A program made the translations under genes and the position numbers. A DNA stretch of 35,619 nt from a virus, in IMG/VR virus record IMGVR_UViG_3300042292_000631, positions 1-35,619 of that record; one strand, given 5' to 3'. The notes beneath the pieces are model-generated. The model made no database searches. It had not been told where the DNA came from and saw only the letters and a list, made by a program, of their open reading frames with translations. Position 1 is the stretch's first letter. Every line of letters begins with the position of its first letter. Below are positions 15,869 to 22,213 of this stretch, piece by piece.

Positions 15869-16344
15869 AGAGCAGCCTCTACCTGGCGCATGATCTGCCC
15901 AACTTCGTTCTCGACCTCGGCCTCCACCTCAACAGCTGGGCGATTGGCACAGATCGGGGCTAACCGCTTTGCCATTCCTTTAAGTAGCGGCACAAGTGCG
16001 TTATCCCTTGCTGCCAGTACCTTGTCGGCTTCGTCCACTGGCACCATCGTGCCCTCCGCTTGGTCGATGTCTGGCCGGTCGCCCTTCATCCTGCGTAGCG
16101 CCTCGACCAGCTTTGTGTAGTTACTGATCAGCTCGGAGCGGTCGGCCCGCGTGTCGTCCTTGGCTGATTCGCCCAGGCTCGCCGCCAGATCCTCAAGCCG
16201 CTGGATCTCCACGTCCAGCCCGCCGCCCTTCGCCTTCACGAGCGGCTGGGCCTCTACCTTCTTACGCTGTAGGTAGACGGTGGCACGGGATTTGCCCGTG
16301 GCCGCCATCGCCCTTTTAACGTCGTGATTAACTGGCCTACCCAT
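15865..16344 (-). CDS. Terminase small subunit (159 aa)
   Basis: The ATG at 16342-16344 gives MGRPVNHDVKRAMAATGKSR, a start with an HTH-like segment (residues about 5-25, including ATGKSRATVYLQRKKVEA) typical of DNA-recognising small terminases. The middle is a long charged helix (VEIQRLEDLAASLGES), and the C terminus (VENEVGQIMRQVEAAL) could bind the large subunit encoded just downstream. A start nine bases farther (16353) is possible. The gene is immediately preceded by the tandem repeat array, the natural place for its binding site. Confidence 0.8.
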   Translation of the reverse strand: MGRPVNHDVKRAMAATGKSRATVYLQRKKVEAQPLVKAKGGGLDVEIQRLEDLAASLGESAKDDTRADRSELISNYTKLVEALRRMKGDRPDIDQAEGTMVPVDEADKVLAARDNALVPLLKGMAKRLAPICANRPAVEVEAEVENEVGQIMRQVEAAL

Positions 16345-16353
16345 AAGACACAA

Positions 16354-16548
16354 TTATTGCGGGGCTACACTCAAGGAATTTACGGGAGTCGTTTCCACCG
16401 CGATGTTTCTACTCAAGGAGACTCCTAGTGTAGAAAAAAAATTTCTACTCAAGAGATTTTGGCGTGTCCTACTCAAGAGAAAAAGCCGCGCTCTACTCAA
16501 GAGAATCTGTGCCCGTCTACTCAAGAGAATTTGCACCATCATACTCAA
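16354..16548 (-). CDS. Possible 8-residue-repeat peptide read from the array (64 aa, TTG start)
   Basis: The repeat array is open on the minus strand from a TTG at 16548 (or ATG at 16542) to a TAA at 16354. The product repeats LLSR every eight residues (ILLSRRAQ, ILLSRARL, FLLSRTRQ) before losing periodicity. All distances between repeat cores are multiples of three, so the frame survives. The start overlaps the previous stop. No known family matches, no strong ribosome binding site is visible, and a DNA-binding-site array explains the repeats equally well. Confidence 0.25.
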   Translation of the reverse strand: MSMMVQILLSRRAQILLSRARLFLLSRTRQNLLSRNFFSTLGVSLSRNIAVETTPVNSLSVAPQ

Positions 16549-16551
16549 GAG
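16367..16551 (-). repeat. Seven-copy direct repeat array before terS (candidate cosB/pac site)
   Basis: The core ACTCAAG on the plus strand occurs at 16369, 16411, 16447, 16471, 16495, 16519 and 16543. The last five copies share CTACTCAAGAGA or a near match and are spaced exactly 24 bases; the others are 36 and 42 bases apart. Twelve conserved bases alternate with twelve variable ones. The array lies directly upstream of the small terminase gene, like cosB in lambda. The upstream gene ends inside the first copy. Terminase-binding site is the favoured interpretation, not a proven one. Confidence 0.85.
16430..16448. promoter_or_regulatory. A-tract inverted repeat inside the array
   Basis: GTAGAAA (16430-16436) and TTTCTAC (16442-16448) are exact inverted copies around five A bases, giving an unbroken run of eight A followed by three T. 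Such tracts bend DNA. It occupies the wider 36-base gap between two repeat cores, the sort of place where lambda cosB has an IHF-induced bend. Function is inferred. Confidence 0.45.
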
Positions 16552-17006
16552 CCTTTGCCCGTCAGCTCAGTGTATTTCTTAGCGATCGGCTCTGCGTAGC
16601 GGATAAACTCTGTACGCATGTCGGATGTCCAAGCTTCAGGCTTAGATCGGTTTAGAAACCACTGACTGACCTTGATCAGCGGAAAGAAGAACGGTTTGCG
16701 TTCGCTTGGTACGGATGTCGTGATCGGATCGGGCAGCATCTCTGTCCATAGCATGATCTGACGCAAGGCGGCTGGGTCACCGTCTTGCAGCTTCTTCTGA
16801 TGTGCCGCCACACGTTCTAGCCGCTTGCCTTGCTCATCAGTTAGATCAACCGACTCAAGCAACGCAGACACGTTCTCACCTTTAGCTCTTGCGTTAGATA
16901 TGATGGCACCGGCCTGTGCTGCCAGGCCAATCACCTCACCCATCTGCTCAAGCGTTTCGGTACGCCTCTTGTTTAGCTTCTTAATTACTTCTTTGAGTTC
17001 TTGCAT
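16545..17006 (-). CDS. Hypothetical phage protein (153 aa)
   Basis: A charged helical start (MQELKEVIKKLNKRRTETLE) leads into an Ala-rich helix (GLAAQAGAIISNARAKGENV) that resembles DUF3102-type phage and plasmid proteins. A Trp/Phe-rich second half follows (KPFFFPLIKVSQWFLNRSK). There are no membrane segments. It starts inside the end of the preceding HTH gene (22-base overlap) and its TGA lies within the first copy of the repeat array. Proteins of this layout often accompany plasmid or phage replication genes, but I assign no function. Confidence 0.72.
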   Translation of the reverse strand: MQELKEVIKKLNKRRTETLEQMGEVIGLAAQAGAIISNARAKGENVSALLESVDLTDEQGKRLERVAAHQKKLQDGDPAALRQIMLWTEMLPDPITTSVPSERKPFFFPLIKVSQWFLNRSKPEAWTSDMRTEFIRYAEPIAKKYTELTGKGS

Positions 17007-17476
17007 CTGTCCCTGCCTTTCAATAGTGCGGCGTTGTTAAACTTAGGAATCTGACGACGCCGCTTGTCGTGGTGCTTCCTTGCTCTGAGGTCATATGCCT
17101 CACGAGCCTTTTGGCTTTTCTGTGCTCTGACAGGCAAACCAAGGCGATCAGTTAGACTGAGCACCCGCTTGCTAAAAGCCTGCTTGGTAATCTTGTGCTC
17201 GCTTGCGAGCTGAGTCATGGACTTGGTCGATCTGTTAAGCACTACCGCCAGCACAGACTGCTCCAACGTATCGGCCATGTTCTGAACGGCCGGATGGTCT
17301 GGCGCTTTAGTTATAAGGTAATGGAATACCTGTGTGGTCAAAGCCACTGACGACGTTGTAACAGTCAGACCCAGCTCACAGAACGCCTCATGGACTAGAT
17401 CCGCTATGCCATCGATCCGCGTGGATATGTGGGCTGAACCGCATGGGATCCGTTCTAACGCTTGCTGATCTATCAT
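16985..17476 (-). CDS. HTH DNA-binding protein, sigma-region-4-like (163 aa)
   Basis: Residues about 84-115 form a helix-turn-helix like sigma factor region 4 (STKSMTQLASEHKITKQAF followed by SKRVLSLTDRLGL), in which a check-the-list helix is followed by a recognition helix. The C terminus is very basic (RARKHHDKRRRQIPK). The ATG at 17474-17476 has a GGGGG tract ten bases upstream. It is the first gene after the TTAGTGCAGTAAT cluster and precedes the late packaging genes. It may be a late-gene regulator, may bind the cluster itself, or both; this is inference. Confidence 0.75.
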   Translation of the reverse strand: MIDQQALERIPCGSAHISTRIDGIADLVHEAFCELGLTVTTSSVALTTQVFHYLITKAPDHPAVQNMADTLEQSVLAVVLNRSTKSMTQLASEHKITKQAFSKRVLSLTDRLGLPVRAQKSQKAREAYDLRARKHHDKRRRQIPKFNNAALLKGRDRCKNSKK

Positions 17477-17491
17477 ATTAAATTAACCCCC

Positions 17492-17623
17492 TTAGTGCAG
17501 TCGTTAGTGCAGTAATGGAAACGGTCGTCTGCATTAGTGCAATAATAGGCCCTAAAGGGCCTTTATTACTGCACCTACATGCTCCACAATACTGCACTAG
17601 TGCAGTAATAGTTATTGCACTAA
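17492..17623. repeat. Iteron-like cluster of TTAGTGCAGTAAT sites with an 18-bp palindrome
   Basis: In about 130 bases between the replication gene and the HTH gene, seven half-sites matching TTAGTGCARTAAT occur: direct at 17492, 17504 and 17534; inverted at 17565 and 17612; and a head-to-head pair forming the perfect palindrome TACTGCACTAGTGCAGTA at 17590-17607. A hairpin AGGCCC-TAAA-GGGCCT sits in the middle (17547-17562), flanked symmetrically by two sites. This could be a replication origin for the adjacent primase-helicase, an operator for the adjacent HTH protein, or both. Confidence 0.88.
17547..17562. terminator. GC hairpin in the iteron-like cluster
   Basis: AGGCCC and GGGCCT pair around a TAAA loop. 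The element is nearly symmetric, with TTTATT on one side and its counterpart on the other, so it could terminate replication-gene transcripts on the minus strand. Six base pairs make it modest. Confidence 0.4.
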
Positions 17624-17625
17624 CT

Positions 17626-19584
17626 CTAGAATGGCTCATTTGTCACCTTTTTGCTGAATAAGCCATCGCTGGCTTCTTCGATTAAGCCGTCATCTTTGGC
17701 CTGCTTCACGCGGGCCTTCGCTTGCCGTTCCTGTAGCCCGGTGGCCTGTTGTACAAATGTAACAACTTGAGTGTACTTGGCGCCTTCGGGCAGCTTGGCC
17801 CAATCGATCGACGTTGCCCTGCGGCCTACTGACTTTTCAGGCGCTCCCACCTCAATCCACGCCATGCCCTTGTCGGCATGCTTTAGATGGACTAGCGGCT
17901 GCGTCTTACTGGCAATTAAATCGCTCGCAGTTACGCCAGAACGTAGCCCAGACCGCTTTCCGCGCTTGGTCACCTCTAGCTTGTACGTGTACGTGCCTTG
18001 CTCATCCTGGCCACAAGGCGACAGCATTAAAACGGCTCTTGCCCAATTCGTCAGCTCGCTCGATCCAAATCCGCTATACGCCTTGTCGTGCCCTTGGTAA
18101 CCGCTGCCGTCCCGTGTTGGCTTTGGCGTATGGTGCATAAGCATCCAAGCAAATCCTCCAGATAGGGCGAGTGGATTAAGCAAATTACGCAAAAAGCCAC
18201 CGGCAGTCTCTTGGCTGGATAAGTCGCCACCGATAAACGCCAGCAACGGATCTACCCAGGCTAGATCGGGTTTATGCTTTTCAGCCAAGCGACGCATCCT
18301 ATCGACGAAACGCTCACCCGTGGACGTGCAGTCACGCACGATTACGATGTTCTGCTTAACCCGATCCAGCTCCTCTGCGGTCAAATCCAACGCCTTCAAG
18401 ATGCCCTGCAACGCCTCCGCCACGTCGCCCTCGTCATTTTCCGCCTGCACGATCAGCGACTTCAACGGCTTGCCATGTGGAGATATGCCAAACAGATCAC
18501 GCCCGGCCGCCCAGGTAATAGCGGCCTGTAAGCACAGAACGCTCTTACCCAGCCCACTGCTTCCCACCCATAAGGCCGAACCGCCACGGCAAATCCACCG
18601 CTTGCCGAGCAGTTGCGTTATATCGGCATCCTCCTTGAAATTGACCAACTGCTCCCAGCTATACGGCTCAGGTATATCGCCATAAATCGTGCGCTCCATC
18701 CACTCCATGTAGGTCAGCGTAGGTGCGCCACACTCGACTAACTCCTGCTGTAACCCTGTGGCCGTCCTCATCGCACCGGGCAACCGCGACAGCCTGCCTG
18801 CGTCCTTGTTAGCGGGATCGGGTTTTGAGTGTTCTAGATGTTTATAGATAAAGTCCACACGTTCAGCGAACTCCTTGGCGTTGGCTGCCCTAATCTCCAC
18901 CCATGCGTGTAGGCTGCGCGATCCGCTCTTAATGATGGACGACGTAGGCAGGCCGCTGCGCTTAATGATGGCCCACTGTTCAGCCATCGTGCTTTCATCG
19001 AACTCGATTAGGCAGTGACGGTACTTTACGATCGATTCCGCCTTCCGATTCTTCCCATTGTTGGCGTTGATCGACACATAGACGCCCACTGCATCGCCTT
19101 GCCACTCCTTCAGTCCGTCGGCCTTAAACAGCTCTAGCCATTCCTCACGGCTTCGCGTCTCGCCAGCTCCATCAGGCCGCTCGCGGTCGCCGTCCTTAAT
19201 TGATCGACAGATATTGATCTGATCGCCTACGTCGAAGCATGTAGTCAGGAACTTATCGACCGGCCCGCTCTCCACGCTGATGGGCATAGGCGGCACCGGC
19301 AGATCCTCACGCACGATCGCCCCGTTCTGATAGGCATACTTGGCCTTTGGCTTCCACGCCTCCCTGGCTGGCTTGCTGAACGCGGATCTGACTGCGCTTA
19401 CGGCCTCGTTCTGCGATAGCCCTACCTTGTAGGCCCACTCCTCTGCGTTAGTCGTTGCGTCGAACTCAGTCAGCCCTTGGTCGCGCCACTGGCAGGCCAG
19501 CTTAAATAGCTGTGTGTTGCGCTCGCCTTCAGCAGCCCCATTCCGGTGGATGGCTTCGATTGCGGGTGGTAAAGGTGCGATCAT
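17626..19584 (-). CDS. Primase-helicase replication protein (RepA/DnaB-like ATPase, 652 aa)
   Basis: Residues about 23-75 look like a PriCT-type helical domain (LFKLACQWRDQGLTEFDA). Residues about 165-275 resemble an archaeo-eukaryotic-type primase: CLIEFDEST (191-199), SGSRSLHAWVE (220-230) and RLSRLPGAMR. Residues 330-490 are a RecA-fold hexameric helicase: Walker A GSSGLGKS (341-348), LIVQAEND, Walker B LAWVDPLLAF and MLMHHTPKP. The C terminus has a winged-helix-like segment. Priming and unwinding would thus be on one chain. The ATG at 19582-19584 overlaps the previous stop; the iteron-like cluster follows directly. Confidence 0.9.
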   Translation of the reverse strand: MIAPLPPAIEAIHRNGAAEGERNTQLFKLACQWRDQGLTEFDATTNAEEWAYKVGLSQNEAVSAVRSAFSKPAREAWKPKAKYAYQNGAIVREDLPVPPMPISVESGPVDKFLTTCFDVGDQINICRSIKDGDRERPDGAGETRSREEWLELFKADGLKEWQGDAVGVYVSINANNGKNRKAESIVKYRHCLIEFDESTMAEQWAIIKRSGLPTSSIIKSGSRSLHAWVEIRAANAKEFAERVDFIYKHLEHSKPDPANKDAGRLSRLPGAMRTATGLQQELVECGAPTLTYMEWMERTIYGDIPEPYSWEQLVNFKEDADITQLLGKRWICRGGSALWVGSSGLGKSVLCLQAAITWAAGRDLFGISPHGKPLKSLIVQAENDEGDVAEALQGILKALDLTAEELDRVKQNIVIVRDCTSTGERFVDRMRRLAEKHKPDLAWVDPLLAFIGGDLSSQETAGGFLRNLLNPLALSGGFAWMLMHHTPKPTRDGSGYQGHDKAYSGFGSSELTNWARAVLMLSPCGQDEQGTYTYKLEVTKRGKRSGLRSGVTASDLIASKTQPLVHLKHADKGMAWIEVGAPEKSVGRRATSIDWAKLPEGAKYTQVVTFVQQATGLQERQAKARVKQAKDDGLIEEASDGLFSKKVTNEPF

Positions 19585-19772
19585 TTTTTGACCAATCCTT
19601 CCAACGCTTTCTTAATCACGTACTCAATCACTGCCTCTTGATCTTTCTTTAACTGCTTGAGCCCAAATGCGTGCAACGCCTTGGCCGTCTTTTCGTCGTA
19701 GGTCACGTCCACCAGAACCTGCTTCGGCGCAGGCCGTGCTTTGCCAAAAGTAATTTTTCCTAGATCCTTCAT
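19581..19772 (-). CDS. Small hypothetical protein (63 aa)
   Basis: The ATG at 19770-19772 overlaps the previous stop (ATGA) and has AGGAG nine bases upstream, so a longer reading to 19814 is not needed. The C-terminal half is helical and Lys-rich (KQLKKDQEAVIEYVIKKA), the N-terminal half Pro/Val-rich with YDEKTAKALHAF. It overlaps the primase-helicase gene start by four bases. The helix-turn pattern at the end recalls ribbon-helix-helix or small replication accessory proteins, without certainty. Confidence 0.72.
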   Translation of the reverse strand: MKDLGKITFGKARPAPKQVLVDVTYDEKTAKALHAFGLKQLKKDQEAVIEYVIKKALEGLVKK

Positions 19773-20164
19773 TTGCGTTTTCTCCTTTTTTTGCGTGGCT
19801 TCACTTCCTTCCAAATTTCAAAGTCCTTGTCGCAATCGACGGACAACAACATAAGCCGCTGATACAGCCAGCCGCCCCAGCTCCACCGGGCAATCGTGTG
19901 GCTGGCTATGTCTCCTAAGTAATAAAACAAAATTGAAAGCAGTTTTATTTTTGGATTACAAATGTGAATAGGAGAATGAGTGGTATCAGTTGAAATCTTA
20001 AGCACATTACCTGCAGTCTTTGTGTACGATCGGGTAGTAGTTAAATATCCCTTTACGCTAGGCTTAAGGGAACTGTTTGGGGCGCTGCAATCGTGGGCAA
20101 TTTCTGTACATTCACCCGAAATTGTCATCGAAATAAATTCCTCCGGCTTTACGTTCTTCCTCAT
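19769..20164 (-). CDS. Chimeric protein: tail-protein-like N terminus fused to an early-region protein (131 aa)
   Basis: Residues 8-70 match the small tail protein of 5073-5393 in order: EEFISMTISGECTEI against EEFISMSITGEVTEI, and SYTKTAGNVLKIS against NYTKTVGEVVKVS. The nucleotide sequences are also visibly related at the first block. After a short linker, residues about 82-131 (LGDIASHTIARWSWGGWLYQRL onward, in pieces) look like an unrelated small phage protein ending in PRKKRRKRK. The first part is AT-rich, the second is not. This suggests an ectopic copy of a tail gene that lost its stop and fused to an early gene. Start and stop overlap the neighbours by four bases. Confidence 0.75.
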   Translation of the reverse strand: MRKNVKPEEFISMTISGECTEIAHDCSAPNSSLKPSVKGYLTTTRSYTKTAGNVLKISTDTTHSPIHICNPKIKLLSILFYYLGDIASHTIARWSWGGWLYQRLMLLSVDCDKDFEIWKEVKPRKKRRKRK

Positions 20165-20337
20165 TTTTTCTTCTCCGCGTCTCGCTTCTGGTACGTCTGC
20201 GCCCGCTTCAGCAGCTCCTTAGCTATATGCAGCGCCATATCCAGCCGACTGCGTGCTATGACCAGCCGGCCGTCGATCAGGCTTTTCTTCGCCCGCTCAA
20301 GGATTTCGATTTGCCAGGTGATGCGCTTTACGCTCAT
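20161..20337 (-). CDS. Small helical protein (58 aa)
   Basis: The ATG at 20335-20337 overlaps the stop of the GIY-YIG gene, and its TGA overlaps the next ATG, so it is tightly embedded in the operon. The sequence is almost all helix with alternating charge (MSVKRITWQIEILERAKK, then SRLDMALHIAKELLKRAQ), with no membrane segment. It is too short and generic to assign; small accessory protein of the replication operon is the safest description. Confidence 0.68.
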   Translation of the reverse strand: MSVKRITWQIEILERAKKSLIDGRLVIARSRLDMALHIAKELLKRAQTYQKRDAEKKK

Positions 20338-21056
20338 TGTAAAACCAAGAGCTGATTAGCTCTGCCACCAATCGCTTCGCTTTTAAATGGATTGTTCTTT
20401 AAAACCCATTCGTAAAGTCCTTCAGGATTAAACTTACCTGTAATTGAATTACATAAATTGCTTAAAATCCATTTTGCCGAATCAATTTGAGCGTCAGTTA
20501 GATTAAACCATTCACCAGAAACATTTTGTTCTTTAAATATCTTATGAAGTTCTTTTTCTGCCTTATGTTCCGCAGGATGCGAATAAAATAAAGATACAGT
20601 TGGATTAGCACTTTTTAAAGCCCTAAGCCTTGATTCGACACATTTTGTAATTCCAATTTTTGTATAATTTGTTGAAATATCTTTTATTAAATAAACAGAA
20701 TTTACTCTTGTTTTTTTAAACTGCTTAAACTCAGCAAGTTTTTCAGATCTAATTTGCGACCATTCTTTCTGTCTTTCATTAGCTTTTAATCTTTTTTTGG
20801 CTTCTTTTTCGTACTTTCTATGCAAAAACCATTGTTGATTTATTAGCGCAGAAATATATGCATGGATTGATGTTTTCTTTTCATCACACAATAATCTGCA
20901 TAAATGGCCTAAATTCTCGCTTTGCAAAATATAATTAAGCCTTTCTCTAGTAAGTTCGTTTAAACATACTGTTACTTGGTTTTCATTTCCATTCCACGAC
21001 TGCCTACCTTTGAGCCCAAGATGTCCGTACTGATTCACCACTGCCCCATTCCCCAC
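20334..21056 (-). CDS. GIY-YIG / T5orf172-type nuclease-like protein (240 aa)
   Basis: Residues 121-195 carry a T5orf172 (MUG113) variant of the GIY-YIG fold: VYLIKD (121-126), YTKIGIT (131-137), Arg145 in ESRLRALKSANP, Glu167 in HKAEKELHKIF, and GEWFNLT (181-187). The N-terminal half is helical and basic (residues 60-118) and may bind DNA. Such proteins occur as homing-type nucleases and as uncharacterised phage genes. The gene is strongly AT-rich between about 20341 and 20990, unlike its neighbours, which points to recent acquisition. The start overlaps a 42-residue gene. Confidence 0.85.
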   Translation of the reverse strand: MGNGAVVNQYGHLGLKGRQSWNGNENQVTVCLNELTRERLNYILQSENLGHLCRLLCDEKKTSIHAYISALINQQWFLHRKYEKEAKKRLKANERQKEWSQIRSEKLAEFKQFKKTRVNSVYLIKDISTNYTKIGITKCVESRLRALKSANPTVSLFYSHPAEHKAEKELHKIFKEQNVSGEWFNLTDAQIDSAKWILSNLCNSITGKFNPEGLYEWVLKNNPFKSEAIGGRANQLLVLQ

Positions 21057-21163
21057 CGCATGCGATCAGCTCGCGCCTCTCGCACTGCGTTGGCGTACTG
21101 CTCCGGCGTGTAAGTGCCGATGACTCGGCCGGCGAACATGGTGAGAAGATCCTGCAGGCTCAC
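21035..21163 (-). CDS. Small hypothetical protein (42 aa, GTG start)
   Basis: The GTG at 21161-21163 overlaps the stop of the winged-helix gene (GTGA), and the gene ends 22 bases inside the GIY-YIG gene. The product is MSLQDLLTMFAGRVIG followed by a helix with TPEQYANAVREARADRMR. The overlaps on both sides and the amphipathic helix suggest it is real. It is too short for functional assignment. Confidence 0.5.
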   Translation of the reverse strand: MSLQDLLTMFAGRVIGTYTPEQYANAVREARADRMRWGMGQW

Positions 21164-21447
21164 AGCACCGCCTTTGGCAGCGGCCCTGCCAGTTTCCACA
21201 CGTAGTTATTGCGGTCGTATTCCAGCGGATAGCCAAAGAAGTCACGCAGCAGATCCATGTCCCGGCTTATGGTCTTGTAAGAACATTCAAGCTCAGCGCC
21301 CAGCGAAGCGTGGCTAGGTAAGCACAAGTCGTGCCTCAGCTTAGTGGCAATCAAGCCTAGGCGCCGCAACGTTGGCCTAGTATCGCCATTCCTCAGCGCC
21401 CGCTTCCGCCGGCTCATGATCGTGGCCTTGGATGTTCTCACCTGCAC
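21160..21447 (-). CDS. Winged-helix DNA-binding protein (HTH_11/DeoR-like, 95 aa)
   Basis: Residues about 28-90 make a compact winged helix: LRRLGLIATKLRHDLC (first helices), ASLGAELECSYKTISRDMDLL (turn and recognition helix) and a wing with YPLEYDRNNYVWKL. This is the pattern of the N-terminal domain of DeoR- and WYL-type regulators, here standing alone without an effector domain. An alternative start is the Met at residue 11. It overlaps its upstream neighbour by ten bases. It is probably a regulator of the early operon. Confidence 0.8.
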   Translation of the reverse strand: MQVRTSKATIMSRRKRALRNGDTRPTLRRLGLIATKLRHDLCLPSHASLGAELECSYKTISRDMDLLRDFFGYPLEYDRNNYVWKLAGPLPKAVL

Positions 21448-21854
21448 ACCTCCACCATCGCCACTTTCGGCAACCGCATCGCGTTAAACTGCTTTTCACT
21501 GGCTGCAAACACGTCCACGACTGGCAGCTTTCCGCCGCTCGCCTTTTTACTCTTTACTGCCGTGCCTGTATCGACTGCCACCCACTCGCGCTTCCCGCCC
21601 ATCACGCGAATTTTTGACCACAGCGGAATGATGTCGGGATCGACGGCACAGTGACGGCCGGCCCGCAACCTAGTGCCAGTGCTGGACTGATAGCGACTAG
21701 ACCACTCGTCCTCTCCGGGCCAGTAGCCAGTGATGCGAACTTTGATTTTCTTCACGTCGATCTTTTTTGCGATTGGGCGCAAATCGATGAGAGCGTTACT
21801 TAGCTTAGTCGTGGTAAAGCCAAGCAGGGCGAGGATTGAAATCAGTGTCCTCAT
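21438..21854 (-). CDS. Secreted 3D-domain (double-psi beta-barrel) protein (138 aa)
   Basis: A signal peptide-like start (MRTLISILALLGFTTTK) precedes a 3D domain, named for its three aspartates: AVDPDIIPLWSKIRVMG, EWVAVDTGTAV and LPVVDVFAAS. The region GYWPGEDEWSSRYQSSTG fits the variable loop before the first Asp. This fold is shared by the catalytic domain of MltA-type lytic transglycosylases and by YocH-like cell-wall proteins, so it may act on peptidoglycan in the periplasm. It lies in the early operon, far from the lysis genes, which is unusual. Confidence 0.8.
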   Translation of the reverse strand: MRTLISILALLGFTTTKLSNALIDLRPIAKKIDVKKIKVRITGYWPGEDEWSSRYQSSTGTRLRAGRHCAVDPDIIPLWSKIRVMGGKREWVAVDTGTAVKSKKASGGKLPVVDVFAASEKQFNAMRLPKVAMVEVCR

Positions 21855-22213
21855 AGCCCTGCCCTAATCCGATCGATCAGATCGTTCTCGCGCTGCTCAG
21901 CGGCTTGCAGTGCTTTTCTGCTTTCTGTTAATTCTCGCTGCAATCGGTGACAGCGCTCGGTAAGTTGTTCAATAGCAAAATCGCCAAGATAGGGAGTTTT
22001 GTCTGAAACAAAGTTTCTCGCCCTTTCAAGCGCTTCGATAGGCTCATATCCCCTTCTAATTAATTCAGCTTTCATTTTTCTGACTCGCACTCCAAGGCGA
22101 CCCGCCGCTGGCGAGATTTTGTGGACTTGAGCACCCATCATTCCTGCATTCTTAAAAAATTTACGAACCTCATCAGTTAGGACAGTTTTTGCGATGTTTT
22201 TTGTTTCGCTCAT
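21851..22213 (-). CDS. Hypothetical coiled-coil protein (120 aa)
   Basis: The ATG at 22211-22213 overlaps the stop of the exonuclease gene and its own stop overlaps the next start. The N-terminal part is basic and Gly/Arg-rich (GRLGVRVRKMKAELIRRGY), and the C terminus (residues about 78-116, IEQLTERCHRLQRELTESRK) is a likely coiled coil. No catalytic motif is seen. It may be a DNA-binding accessory of the recombination module, but this is only suggested by position. Confidence 0.7.
   Translation of the reverse strand: MSETKNIAKTVLTDEVRKFFKNAGMMGAQVHKISPAAGRLGVRVRKMKAELIRRGYEPIEALERARNFVSDKTPYLGDFAIEQLTERCHRLQRELTESRKALQAAEQRENDLIDRIRAGL

Noticed and set aside
16367-16551. CRISPR array
   Set aside because: Repeat cores are only about 12 bases, spacers 12 bases, spacing is partly irregular and no cas genes are present.
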